NCBI GenBank assembly: GCA_014904845.1
Contig: MU119918.1
Location: 1-12,651, forward strand
DNA length: 12,651 bases
DNA from: Acephala macrosclerotiorum
Taxonomy: Eukaryota; Ascomycota; Leotiomycetes; Helotiales; Mollisiaceae
Reading direction: 5' to 3'
The notes below the pieces were generated by a model that did not search any database, was not told the DNA's origin, and saw only the letters and a list, made by a program, of their open reading frames with translations. A program made the translations under genes and the position numbers. Positions 1 to 10,925 of this stretch are shown piece by piece. Numbering within the stretch: the first letter of the stretch is position 1; every line of letters begins with the position of its first letter.

Positions 1-540
1 ATAATAAAAATTATAAAAAAAAAAATAAAATAAAAAAATTTAAATTTTAAAAATATTTTATATATTTTTTTAATTTAAAATATTTTTTATAAAAATTAAA
101 AATAAATTTAATAAAAAAAAATTTATTTTTATATTTTATAATTAATTTATTTAAATATATATATATATAATTTTTTTTTAAATTTATATATTTTTTTATA
201 TAAAATAATTATTTAATATAAATTTTAAAATAATAAATAATTTTAAATATAATTTTTATAATTGTTTTTTTTTAATTTATAATAAATAACAAATAAAAAA
301 TTATATTAAATATTATAATAATTTTTTTTTTAAAATAATTAAAAATTAATTTGTTTTTTAATATTTTTATTAATATATTATTGTTTATTATTATATTTTT
401 TATTTTTTTATTATTTAAATAATATAATATATATTTATTTAAAATATTAAATTTATATAAAATATTTTTATTATAATTATTATTATATAATTTTTTTAAT
501 AATTTTTTTTATTAAATTCAAATATAATATTATTATATTT
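1..540. other. Ultra-AT, CpG-free non-coding segment
   Basis: I count only five G or C bases in these 540 bases (G at 264, 353 and 383; C at 290 and 519), and none is in a CpG. Positions 1-263 contain no G or C at all. The segment consists of A runs, T runs and short alternating AT (for example 155-169). No reading frame of note and no RNA gene is visible. The change to CpG-bearing sequence at 541 is abrupt. What the segment does is unknown. It could be the most fully decayed part of the block, a centromere-like core, or a different kind of intergenic DNA. The composition and its boundary are certain; any function is not. Confidence 0.9.
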
Positions 541-1000
541 CGAATTAAAAACGATTTATAAAACTTTTAAAATATTATAAATCGAAATTATAAATAATTC
601 GTTATATAATACGATTTTATATAAATTAATTATATTTTTAATTAAAATTTAAAAACGAATTATAAAATATATAAAAAAACATTTTTTATTATTATAATTT
701 ATAATCGTTTTAATAATATACGCGTTTTAATTTTTCGTTTAATAATTTTAAATTAATTTTTATTTATTATTATAATATTTATTTTTTTTTTTTTTATTTC
801 GAATTATTTAAATTAAATTTTTTATAATTCGTTTAAATTTTATTTTTTTTTCGATTTAAATTTTATTTTTAAATTTTTTATAAATTAAACGAATTTTTTT
901 TAAATTATATATATATATATTTTTTAAAATCGTTTATAAATTTTCGAAATTTAAATATAATTCGCGAATATTTTTATTATATATAATTTAAAATTTATTT
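541..1000. other. CpG-dense AT-rich non-coding segment
   Basis: This is the first CpG-bearing stretch, with about one CpG per 25 bases and almost no other G or C (I see only three outside CpG, near 563, 680 and 1002). It includes two CGCG tetramers (721-724, 963-966), a run of 14 T (782-795) and alternating TA at 906-920. A 10-bp inverted repeat (552-561 with 575-584, 13-base loop) contains a CpG in each arm. In such AT-rich DNA stems of this length can arise by chance. No gene is visible. Confidence 0.8.
782..795. repeat. Homopolymer run of 14 T
   Basis: This is an uninterrupted run of 14 T inside the CpG-dense patch. It is the second-longest homopolymer I noticed. Such runs are expected in DNA of this composition and I attach no function to it. 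Confidence 0.9.
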
Positions 1001-2100
1001 TCTATAATATAATTTAATATATATATTTTTTTAATATATTTTTTATTAATTTAAATTATAATATTTCAATTATAAAAAAAAAAAATATTATAAAAAAAAT
1101 AATATAATTCGATTATATTAATATATTTTTTTATTATTTTTTATTTTTTTATAATCGATTTTATAAAAAATTTTATAATATCGATTATAAAATTTAATTT
1201 TAATTTAATTGTTTTCGCGAAGTTTTTTTTTTAAATAATAATTTTTTATTATATAATTATAATAATATTTTAAATATTATCGAAATTTAAAATTAATTAT
1301 TATTATTTTTTAATTTAAATATTTTTTTTTAAAATATTATAAATTAAAAATTTAATATTTTAAATGTAATAATTAATATATTTATTATTATTATTATATT
1401 AATTTATACTTAATAAATATAAATAAAATTTATATTTTAAAATTTTTTAAAAAATATAAAAACGTATTAAATTAAAAAATTATTTTATAAATAAAAATTC
1501 GTAAAACTTTAAAAAATAATTTAAATATATACGAATTAAAAAATAATAATTATAATTTTTTTTTATTAATTAAAATAAATATTATTAAATTATAATATAA
1601 AAAAAAAATTTTTATAAACGTTTAAAAATTATATTAATTATAATTGAAAATTTAAATATTATAAAAATATATAATATAAAACTATAAATATTAATCGAAT
1701 AAAAAAAAATTATAAAAATATTAAAAAATATTTTATATATTTATTATAATTTTTAAAGTTTTTTATTTTTATATATTATAATTCTTTAAAATAATATTAT
1801 ATTAATTCGAATTTTTTTTATTTATATTTTAATAAATATATATTTTAAAATAAAATTTTGTAATTTAAAAAAACTTAAAAAAATTTATAATTTTTTTATA
1901 TAAATAATTAAATTTCACGTTTTCGTATTTAAATTTAATATAATATTACGTAAAATTTTTATATAAAAATCGTAATATAAAATAATAATATAAAAATAAT
2001 TTAAAAAAAAATTAAATAATTTTTTATATTATATAAAAAATTTAAAATTATATTTTTTTTATTATATTATTTTTATTTAATTTAAAAAAAATTATATTAT
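1001..2100. other. CpG-sparse AT-rich non-coding segment
   Basis: CpG falls to about one per 60-70 bases here, against one per 25 in the preceding patch. Non-CpG G and C stay rare and mostly sit in contexts such as AAACTT, TTCAA or TTGAA. One CGCG lies at 1216-1219. No open frame, RNA gene or longer repeat is visible. The segment looks like the rest of the body with fewer CpGs, either because its ancestor had fewer or because more have been lost. Confidence 0.75.
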
Positions 2101-3340
2101 TATTCGAATATTAAATATTATTAATTTTAATATTAATTTGACGTTTTATTATAATTTTATAATATTTTAATTTATTAATTTATTTATAAATTTTTTTTTT
2201 TTAATTTTAATATATTTTAAAAATTATTTAATTTTAATATCGTATATAAATATAATTTTTTAATAATTTAAAAAAATTTATTAAAAAAATATTAAATAAT
2301 AAAAATATTATTAATATATAATTAAAATCGCTTTTAATTAATTTTTAAAAAAAGTTTAATCGCGTATAAATATTTTTTTTTTTAAATTTTTATAATTTTT
2401 ATATTAAATACATATAAAAAATTATTAATAAAATTTAATTTATTAATAATTTATTATACGTTTTAATATATAATATAATTATATTTAATATATTTTTTTT
2501 AATATATTATTTTAATTTATTCGAGAAAATAATAATATTCGTTAATAAAAATTTTTTTTATTATTATTTAAAAAATTTTAATATTGAATTTTTATTGAAT
2601 TTTTTTATTAAATTCGTTTTACAATTTATATTATAATATAAACTTACGAATTATAATCGAAATATATTAAATAAAAAAATATTTAAACGTTAAATTTTTA
2701 TTTTAAAACGTTATTTAATATTAATATTTTTATTTTTTATAATTATTAAAAAAAAAATTAAAACGCGAATAAATATTAATTATTGATAATTTATAATTAT
2801 AATACGAATCGTATTTTAATTTTTTTTAAAATCGTTATTATTAAAAATAAATTTACGTTTTGAAAAAAAATTATTATTAAAATCGTTTTTTATATTAATA
2901 ATATTTTTTTAATCGTTAATATAAATATTTTATCGACAAATTTTATATATTTTTTAATTTTAATATTTAATATTTTATTTTTAATTTATTTTTAAATTAA
3001 CGAAAATTTTATTCGATTTACGTATTATATTTTAATATTATATAATATTAAAAGTATTATACAAATAATTATTATTTTATATAATAAAAAAATCAATAAT
3101 TTATAAATTATTCGAATTAATTCTCGAATATAATATACGATTTTTTTAATTATATTCGTTCGTTTAATTATATATCGTTTAAATATTAATTTTTTATCGA
3201 ATTATATATCGAATTATTAAAAAATTAATTAATTTTCGATTTTTAAAATCGTTATAATCGAGTATATTATAAAATTATCGTTTATTATATAATTTAAAAC
3301 GTAATTACATTTTTTTTTATTATTTTTTTTTCAATTTATA
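2101..3340. other. CpG-richer AT-rich non-coding segment
   Basis: CpG density rises to about one per 30 bases, with the densest part at about 3121-3300, where I count 12 CpGs in 180 bases. CGCG tetramers occur at 2361-2364 and 2764-2767. Nearly all CpGs are flanked by A or T on both sides. Stops are frequent in every frame and I see no gene. The patch could be the decayed remnant of an originally GC-richer element, but no recognisable protein or terminal repeat survives to support that. Confidence 0.75.
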
Positions 3341-5310
3341 ATATTTTATATATTTTATATATTTTAATAAAAAATATATTATTTTAATTTAAATTATAAA
3401 TAATTCAATATAAATAAATATTATTAACGTATTTAAATTATAAATTAAAATTTTAAACAAAATATTTTATAAAATATAATATATAAAATATTAATAATAA
3501 TAATAATTTTTATAGTATTTTATATTTAATATTATAATTATTTGTAAAAAAAATATTAATAAATTTAAATAAAATAATTAATTAATTTTAATTAATTTTT
3601 TATTATAAAAATTAATTTTTAAAAAAAACGTTAAATATTTTTTATATATTTATAATAATTATTATAATATATCGTTTATTTATTATCGTAATTTTTAAAT
3701 TATATATAAATATTATAATTAAATTTATTATTAATTTTTTAAATGAATTTTTTTTATATTAAAAATTAAAAATATTTTATATAAATATAATTATAATAAA
3801 ATATTTTATTATAATATATTCGAGTTTTTTATTTATATATAAAAATAATATTATTAATTTTTAAAATCGAATAAATAATTTTATTTTATCGATTTTCAAT
3901 ATTATAATTATTTTTACGAATTTTTAAATATTAAAAAAAAATTTTAGCGAATATATTACTCGAAAAATTTATATATTATATTTTTTATATATTTTTAATA
4001 TATTTTAAATAATTTAATCGTAATTTTATTATATTTTAAAAAAAATATTTAATATTTTTATTATATTTCGTTCGATTTTTTTTAAAAAAATCGTATAATT
4101 TTATTTCAAATAATTAATATTATTTTAATTATAAAAAAAAAATTTATATTAAAACAAATTAAAATTTTTAAACGTAAAATTTCTATTTTTTCTATAATAT
4201 TTTTTACGATTATATTATTAAATATTAAAAAAAAAAATTTAAAATTTAATATAAATTTATATTATTTAATAATTTTATAAAAATTTATATTGTTTTTTAT
4301 ATTATTAATAATATATTTTTAATAATCTCGTTTTATTTTTCGAATTATAAATTTTTTTTTTTTCGTTTTTTTAATTATTTTTTATACGAATTTATTTTTC
4401 GAAAATTGATATAAATTTAATATATTTTTTAATAATTGAACGTTTATTAAAATATTATATAATCGATTTTTTTTATAATTTATTTATTATTTCGATCGTT
4501 AAATCGAAAATTTTTACGAGCGTATTTATAAAATTATCGATTTATATTATATTCGTAAATATTTATAAATAAAAAAAATACGCGATTTTAATTTTAATAA
4601 ATTTAATAAATTTATTTAATTTCGTTTTTAAAACTCGAAAATAAATTTATTTTAATAAAATTATTTTTCGATTAAATATTATAATTATTTAAATAATATA
4701 ATTAATAATTTTATACGTATTAAATAATTTATAATAATTAAAAATTAAATATTTATTAATATTTATTTAAAATAAAAATTTATTTATTATTAATTAACGT
4801 TATTAAAAAAAGAATTTCGATTTTCTTTTTTACGTATTAATATTTTAAATTATTAAATTTTTTATTATTTTATATTGTTTTTTTTTTAATTTTATAATTC
4901 GATTAAAATATAAACATCGAAATTTAAATAATTTTATATAATTATTTTTATAATCGTATAAATTTTTTAAATGTAAATAATATTTATATATTCAATAAAA
5001 ATATTTTTTAAAATAATAATATAATATAATTCGTTTTTAATTATATTAATTTAATAAATTTATAAATTTTTTATTTTTTATTTTTATCGTTTATAATAAT
5101 TATTATAATATTATTATTTATTTTTTAATATTAATTAAATTTATTTTATTTATCAACGTTTATAAATTTTTAAATAATTATAATTATTTTTAAAATTTTA
5201 ATTAATAAAAAAAGTTCGAATAATTATTTTTATAATATTTTATTTTATAATAATATTACGTTCGATTTATTATATACTCGAAAATAATATATTCGACGTT
5301 TCGTATTTTA
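3341..5310. other. AT-rich non-coding segment with a central CpG cluster
   Basis: The left part (about 3341-3820) is CpG-poor, with only a handful in about 480 bases. A dense cluster follows at 4441-4640, with about 13 CpGs in 200 bases including CGCG at 4581-4584 and paired sites at 4493 and 4497. The remainder is intermediate. No gene, RNA or repeat of length is visible. The alternation of dense and sparse patches is the only structure seen. Confidence 0.75.
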
Positions 5311-5315
5311 CAATA

Positions 5316-5339
5316 TTTTTTTTTTTTTTTTTTTTTTTT
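5316..5339. repeat. 24-base poly(T) tract
   Basis: An uninterrupted run of 24 T follows a short CpG-bearing stretch (three CpGs at 5294-5303). It is the longest homopolymer in the window. It could be a nucleosome-excluding dA:dT tract, the relic poly(A) tail of a reverse-strand retroelement insertion, or plain slippage. I saw no target-site duplication or element body beside it, so the retroelement reading is not supported. The exact length may be affected by sequencing error. Confidence 0.9.
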
Positions 5340-5979
5340 AAAAAATCATAATATTAATATTAGAATTTTATATTAAAATTTTAAATTTATATTAAAATTA
5401 TTTAATTATCGTTTTTAATAAAAACTAAAAAAAATTTATATTTTTTGTTTTTATATTTATAAATAATATTAAAAAAATTTCAAATAAATTTATTTAATTA
5501 TTCGTTTTTTTTTTTAAATATCGTTGAATAATATTTATATTTAATAAGAAAAAAATTATAACAATTTATATAGTACAATTTTTTTATATAATTTATTTTA
5601 AAGAATTTAATATATTAATCAATTCGAGTTATATAATTATTATAATATAAAAATCTCAAATATTTAATTAAATTATATATTATTAGAATTAAATAAACGA
5701 AAAAAACGAATTTTTTTTAAAAAATAATATAATTTTATTTATTTATTTTATATTGTAAAAAACAATAATTAATAAATTTAATATTAATTTATATAATAAT
5801 AAAAATTTCGATTAATTTTTTCGTATTAATAATAAAATTACTATTAATATAAATTTTATAATTCTAGTATTTAACTTTTTTTAAAAAACGAAAAATTTTA
5901 ATTTAAAAAATCGATTTTCGATTTTAATTGTAATAAAAAAAAAATTTTTTTTTTTAAAAAATATTAAAATTTAATTATT

Positions 5980-5991
5980 TTCGAATTCGAA
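5980..5991. repeat. 12-bp CpG palindrome
   Basis: The sequence TTCGAATTCGAA is a perfect palindrome with two CpGs. Given how often TTCGAA-like strings occur here, it may be chance. It is listed as a possible recognition site only. Confidence 0.5.
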
Positions 5992-6580
5992 TAATACGTT
6001 TTTTTTTTTAATAAAATTAGAAATTTTTTTTAATACGACGAATTAAAATAATTTATAAATTTTAAATTTAAAAATATTAAAATAAAATATTAATTTTAAA
6101 TTCGAAAAAATAAAAAATTTATATTGTTAATTTCAATGTAAAAAGTATTTAAAATATATTTAATAAATTTTTTTATTATATTGTAAATTATTTTTCGATA
6201 TTTAAATTATTTATATAATATTATAAACGTATTTACGTTATTAACGAAATTATTATAAATTATTCGTATAATTTTAATTTTTTATTCGAATATATTAAAT
6301 TAATTATTAAAAATAATTAATACGATATAATTTATAAAAAAAAAATTATTTTAATAATCGAATATTGAAAAAAAAAAATTTAATTTTTTTAATATTTTTT
6401 CAAAAAACGATTATTAAATTTAATAAACGTTTTTATTTTTTAAAAACGCGTATAATTCGTATTAATAATATTTAATAATAAACGCGATAATATAAAATTT
6501 ATTGTTTTAAAATTTACGCGTTATATAAAAATTTTAAATAATTAAAATATAATTATTAATAATAAAAATAATATTTTATA

Positions 6581-6594
6581 AGTTTATATAAACT
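6581..6594. repeat. 14-bp palindrome with non-CpG G and C
   Basis: The sequence AGTTTATATAAACT is a perfect palindrome. Its G (6582) and C (6593) lie outside CpG and pair with each other in the self-complementary form. Non-CpG G and C are otherwise rare, so their survival at matching positions is of mild interest. Chance is the simplest explanation for a single case. Confidence 0.55.
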
Positions 6595-7200
6595 CGAAAA
6601 AGTTTTTATAAAAAAATATTTTAATTTTCAAAAAATATATAAAAATAACGATTAATATATTATTTTTATAATACAATTAATTATATGAAAATTAAAATTA
6701 TAATTATATAATTAATATATTATTTTTTATCGAAAAAAATATAATTATTTATTATTTAATTTATTTTACTATTTAAAATTTTATTATACGCGATTTAAAA
6801 TTAATACGTTTATAATTTATTATTTAATACTTTTAAAATATATATTTTTAATTCGATTTAAATTTTAAAATTTTACGTTTTATTATTATTTTATTAATAC
6901 GCGAAATTATTATTTATAAAATTATTAAATTATATTTAATAAATATTTAAATCGTCGATAAATAAAATTAAAAAAATTAAAAACGAATCGAATATTATAA
7001 TTAATTTTTAATTAATATATAATTTAAAATATATTTTTTTTTATAAAATAAAATATTTATTTATTATAAAAATAATCGTAATAATAAAAACAATTTAAAA
7101 TTTTATTTATTATTATATAATAATACAAATAAAAAAATAATTATAAATTAAAATAAAATATTCGAATATTTAATAAAATTAATTTCGAAATTAAAAAATA

Positions 7201-9875
7201 ATAAATAAATTTAAATTCGAATTTATTTTTATTTTTAATTATTTTTTATTTGGTTTTTTTAAATTATATTAAATCGAATTTATAAGTAAAAAAAATTTAT
7301 ATTTCAATTAAAAATACTTTTTTTAAAATAAATTTAATATTTAAATAATATTTTTTTTAATTTTTAATTTTATATTTATATTTAAATTAATAATTATTTA
7401 TATTATAATTAATATATATTATTATTTTATATTTAATTTACTTACAAAAGTTTATCGTATTTAAATTTTTTAATTTATAATTATTTTACAATTATAATTA
7501 TATATTAATTTATTAATCGTTTTATAATAAAACTACGAAATAATTTTTAAATTTATTATTTTATTTTTTTATTATAATTTTTAAATCGTTAATTATATTT
7601 ATTTATTTTATTTTTAATAATATTATTATAATTTTTATAATTATATAATTAGTAATTATTATTTTTTTATCGAGTTTTATAATTTCGTTTTCGTTTTTTT
7701 ATAATATCGAATTTAAATTTAAATTTTTTCTATTTTTTATATTCGAGTTTAAAATTAAAATTAACGAATAAAATTATTATAAATAATAAACTTTTAATAG
7801 TTTATAAGCTCGTAATTATTTATTTAATATTTTTAAAAAAAAATTATATTTAATATATTTTTATTATTTCGAAATTTATTTTTTATAATATTTTTACGTG
7901 TAATAACGAAAAAATAATTAAATTTATTTTCTATTTATAAAATTTTATTTTATAAAAATTTAAATAATAATATAATTAATATATTTATAAAAATATAAAA
8001 AATTTTTTTCGTATTAAATTTATTTTTCGATTAAAAACATTTATTATAAAAAAATCGTAATTAAAATTTATAAAAATAAAAAAAGTACTTATAAATAAAT
8101 CGAATAAATTTTTAAAAATATTAGTATTTTTTAAAGCGAAAAAAAAAATTAATTATCGATATTAATATATTTTTAAAAAATAATAAAATAAAAAAATTAT
8201 TAATATTAAAAAAATAAATTTAATAATAAAAAAAAATTTAATAAAATTATATAAAAATAAATAAAAAACGAACGTTTGAAAAACTAATAAAAATATATTA
8301 TTATTTTTTTAATAAATATTTTAAATTAATAAAATTATATAAAATTAAAAATAATATAAAATACGAAAAATATATATTTTTTAATCGAAAAATTTAAAAT
8401 TAAATTTATTAATTTTTCGATAATAATTCGAAAATAATTAAATTGAAATATTACGTATTTATTTTCGATTTTAAATATTAATTTTTACTAGTATAAATAT
8501 ACGATATTTAAATAAATTTATATTTTATTTATAAATTTTAAATATACGTTTTTTTTATTTATATTATAAATATTAATAAAATAATAATATTTATTTGTAT
8601 TATATTTTTTTAGTACGTTTTTAATTTTAAATAAAAAAATATTAAATAATATTTTTATAATTATATTTTTAATTTAATTTTTAATAAATTATAAAATTTT
8701 ATTTCTTTTTTTTATTTAATATAAATTTTATTATTTTATTAATTATTTATTATTTAATTAAATTTTTCAATTTATAATAAAATATTAATTTATATAATAT
8801 ATAAAAATTATAATTATTTTTTTAAAAAATTTATTATATATTTAAAAACTTTAAAAAACTTTAAAAAAAAATATCGAATTTATTAATAATTTTATTTTTT
8901 ATTTTTTAATTAAATTATTTTTTATTTTTAATTATTTTTTATTATATACGAACGAATAATTTTTTATATTCGATATTTGTAATTTTAATTTTTAATTTTT
9001 TAAATATTATTATTATAATTATAATAATTTTATTCGATTTTATAAAATTAAAATAATTCGTAATAAATTTAATTAATTAAATTTTTTTTATTTATTTTTA
9101 TTTTTATTTTAATTAAAAAAAATCAAAATTATATTTAATAATTTTAAAAATTTAAAATATTTTATATTGATTATATTAAAAAATATAAAAAAAATAATAA
9201 ATAATAAATAAAAAAAACGACAAAAACTAATAATAAAATATTAATAATAAAAATAAAAATTTTAAATTAAAATTTTATTTTAATTTAAAGTATTTTATAT
9301 AATAATTATTCGAATAATATAAATAAAATCAATATTATAATAAATATATTCGAATCGAACTCGAATTAATCTACGAATAATTAATTAAACAACAAATAAT
9401 TCTTTTTTTTAATTATAAAAACTATTCGATTTTTTTAATAATATTTTTATTAATTTATTCGCAGTTTATTATAACGTGTAAATATATTTTAAATTTTTTC
9501 TTTTTTAATAATTTTCTCTCGAACGAAATAATATTAAATATCGATATATTTAATTCGAACGTAAAATTAAATTTTTTTTATAAATATAATAATATTTTAA
9601 TTATTTTTATAAATAATAATAATATTAATATTTAAATCGTTAAAATTAATTTATTTAAAAAAAAACTTTATAATTAAATCGTTTTTTTAATTATATTTAT
9701 TTATTCGATATATTTAATTTTATAAAATAAAAAAAATATATAAATTAACGTTTAATAAATTAATTAATAATTATCGATTTTATATTAAAAATGTAATTTA
9801 TTAAAAAATAAAACTTTTTTTATTTTTTATATATATAAAAAAATTTCTTTTTTTTTATATATTATTAATAATAAA
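7201..9875. other. AT-rich non-coding segment, no genes seen
   Basis: This long stretch has body composition and contains the only GG dinucleotide I found (7252-7253). A 7-bp inverted repeat occupies 7786-7792 and 7799-7805 with a six-base loop. The short palindromes AAGTACTT (8083-8090) and TACTAGTA (8486-8493) carry non-CpG G and C. A three-copy imperfect 9-10 bp motif starts at 8841. Strongly A-biased strand patches lie at about 8195-8290 and 9178-9265. I see no gene, RNA or mobile element. Confidence 0.75.
8841..8871. repeat. Three imperfect copies of a 9-10 bp motif
   Basis: TTTAAAAAC occurs at 8841, 8850 and 8860, with small differences in A-run length and with the third copy lacking the C. 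It is a minor slippage-type repeat. The two surviving C bases are both in CT context. Confidence 0.6.
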
Positions 9876-9911
9876 TATTTATTTTATATTTTCTAATAAA
9901 TTATAAACTTG

Positions 9912-9927
9912 AATTTCGTACGAAATT
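9912..9927. repeat. 16-bp CpG palindrome, copy one
   Basis: AATTTCGTACGAAATT is a perfect palindrome with two CpGs, inside the first 55-bp unit. It is among the longest perfect palindromes containing C and G that I found. It could be a protein-binding dyad or a small cruciform, but nothing in the sequence proves either. Confidence 0.75.
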
Positions 9928-9966
9928 GTTTATTTATTTTATATTTTCTAATAAATTATAAACTCG

Positions 9967-9982
9967 AATTTCGTACGAAATT
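9967..9982. repeat. 16-bp CpG palindrome, copy two
   Basis: This is identical to the palindrome at 9912-9927 and exactly 55 bp away, because it lies at the same place in the second tandem unit. Two identical dyads at fixed spacing could act together as a binding site. That is inference. Confidence 0.75.
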
Positions 9983-9995
9983 GTTTATTTATTTT

Positions 9996-10925
9996 TTATA
10001 ATTCGAAATTTTATTTATTTTTTATTATTTATTTTTTTTTTTCTTATTTTATTTTTTATTTTTCGAACTTTCGATTATTTCAATTGATTTTTTTCAATTA
10101 ATTTTATATAAAATTCAAACTAATTAAATTTTATTTATTTATTATAAATATAATTAATTAAATTCAAATAAAAAACGATTATTTTTTAAATTTTTATTTT
10201 TTTTAAAAAGTTTAAAAAAATATAAAATACTTCGATAATTTAAACAATTTTAAATACTTGAAAAATTATTTCTCGAGATAATTTAAAATATATATATTTT
10301 TATTATAATTTTATTTGTAGTTTTTTTTTATTATTTTAAGTTTAAATTTTACGTTATTTTTAATATTTTAAAATAGTTCGAATATTTTTTTTATTTTACG
10401 AATATAAATTTTTTCGATTTTTAAACGAATTTTTATTTTTTTAAACGAATTTTTTTTTATTTTTTTTAAATTTAAAATACTTTTAAACGTTTATTGAATT
10501 TTAAATTTTAAAAAAAAAACTCGATATTAAAATATTTTTTAAAATTAAAACAAATTATAAATATATTTCGATTTAAATTATTTTAATTTTATTTTATAAA
10601 AGAAAATTTTTTGTTAATCAAATAATTCGATCGAATTTCAAATTAAAAAAATTTCATTTTTATTTCAAAAAATTTTTAAATAAAAAATTATTATTATTTA
10701 AATTTTAAACGAATTTTTTCTCGTTTTCGTTTATTTTTTATTGCAATTTTCTATTGATTAAAAAAAGTTTTTTTTAGTTTTAATAGTAATATTCGATTAT
10801 ATTAATCGAAAATATTTTTATAAATATTATAATAATTAAATATATATTTTTTACGTACGATATAAAACGTCGAAAACGATTATAAACGAATTTTAATTTA
10901 AATTAAAAAAAATATCGAAAATTCG
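9996..10925. other. AT-rich non-coding segment between two repeats
   Basis: The start (about 10001-10080) is strongly T-biased on this strand. From 10074 to 10175 there is no CpG, but TTCAA occurs four times (10079, 10093, 10114 and 10163). A 14-bp palindrome with two CpGs is at 10624-10637. The right edge (10854-10925) is one of the densest CpG patches, eight CpGs in 72 bases, and abuts the G/C-free minisatellite. No gene is visible. Confidence 0.75.
10624..10637. repeat. 14-bp CpG palindrome
   Basis: AATTCGATCGAATT is a perfect palindrome with two CpGs. It is similar in style to the palindromes at 5980 and 9912 but not the same sequence. It may be chance in CpG-only DNA, since CpG is itself self-complementary. 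Confidence 0.55.

Larger units (their letters stand above)
5340..7200. other. AT-rich non-coding segment with CGCG cluster
   Basis: This has ordinary body composition, with CpG at about one per 30-40 bases. A 12-bp CpG palindrome lies at 5980-5991. Five CGCG tetramers fall between 6447 and 6903 (6447, 6483, 6517, 6789 and 6900). A perfect 14-bp palindrome at 6581-6594 holds non-CpG G and C. No reading frame of note and no RNA gene is visible. Confidence 0.75.
9876..9995. repeat. Tandem duplication, 55-bp unit, about 2.2 copies
   Basis: Copy one is 9876-9930 and copy two is 9931-9985, with about ten further matching bases to 9995. Over the 55-bp unit I find a single difference, T at 9910 against C at 9965, so copy one reads TG where copy two reads CG. 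Each unit carries the same 16-bp palindrome and several non-CpG G and C bases. The near identity suggests a duplication later than the general loss of G and C. It does not appear to be coding. Confidence 0.92.

Noticed and set aside
155..169. Alternating AT tracts (also 906-920) as TATA boxes or origins
   Set aside because: Such strings are everywhere in DNA of this composition and there is no downstream gene, so they carry no information.
552..584. Inverted repeat as a transposon end
   Set aside because: A 10-bp stem with a 13-base loop is common by chance in AT-rich sequence. There is no matching distant copy and no transposase frame.
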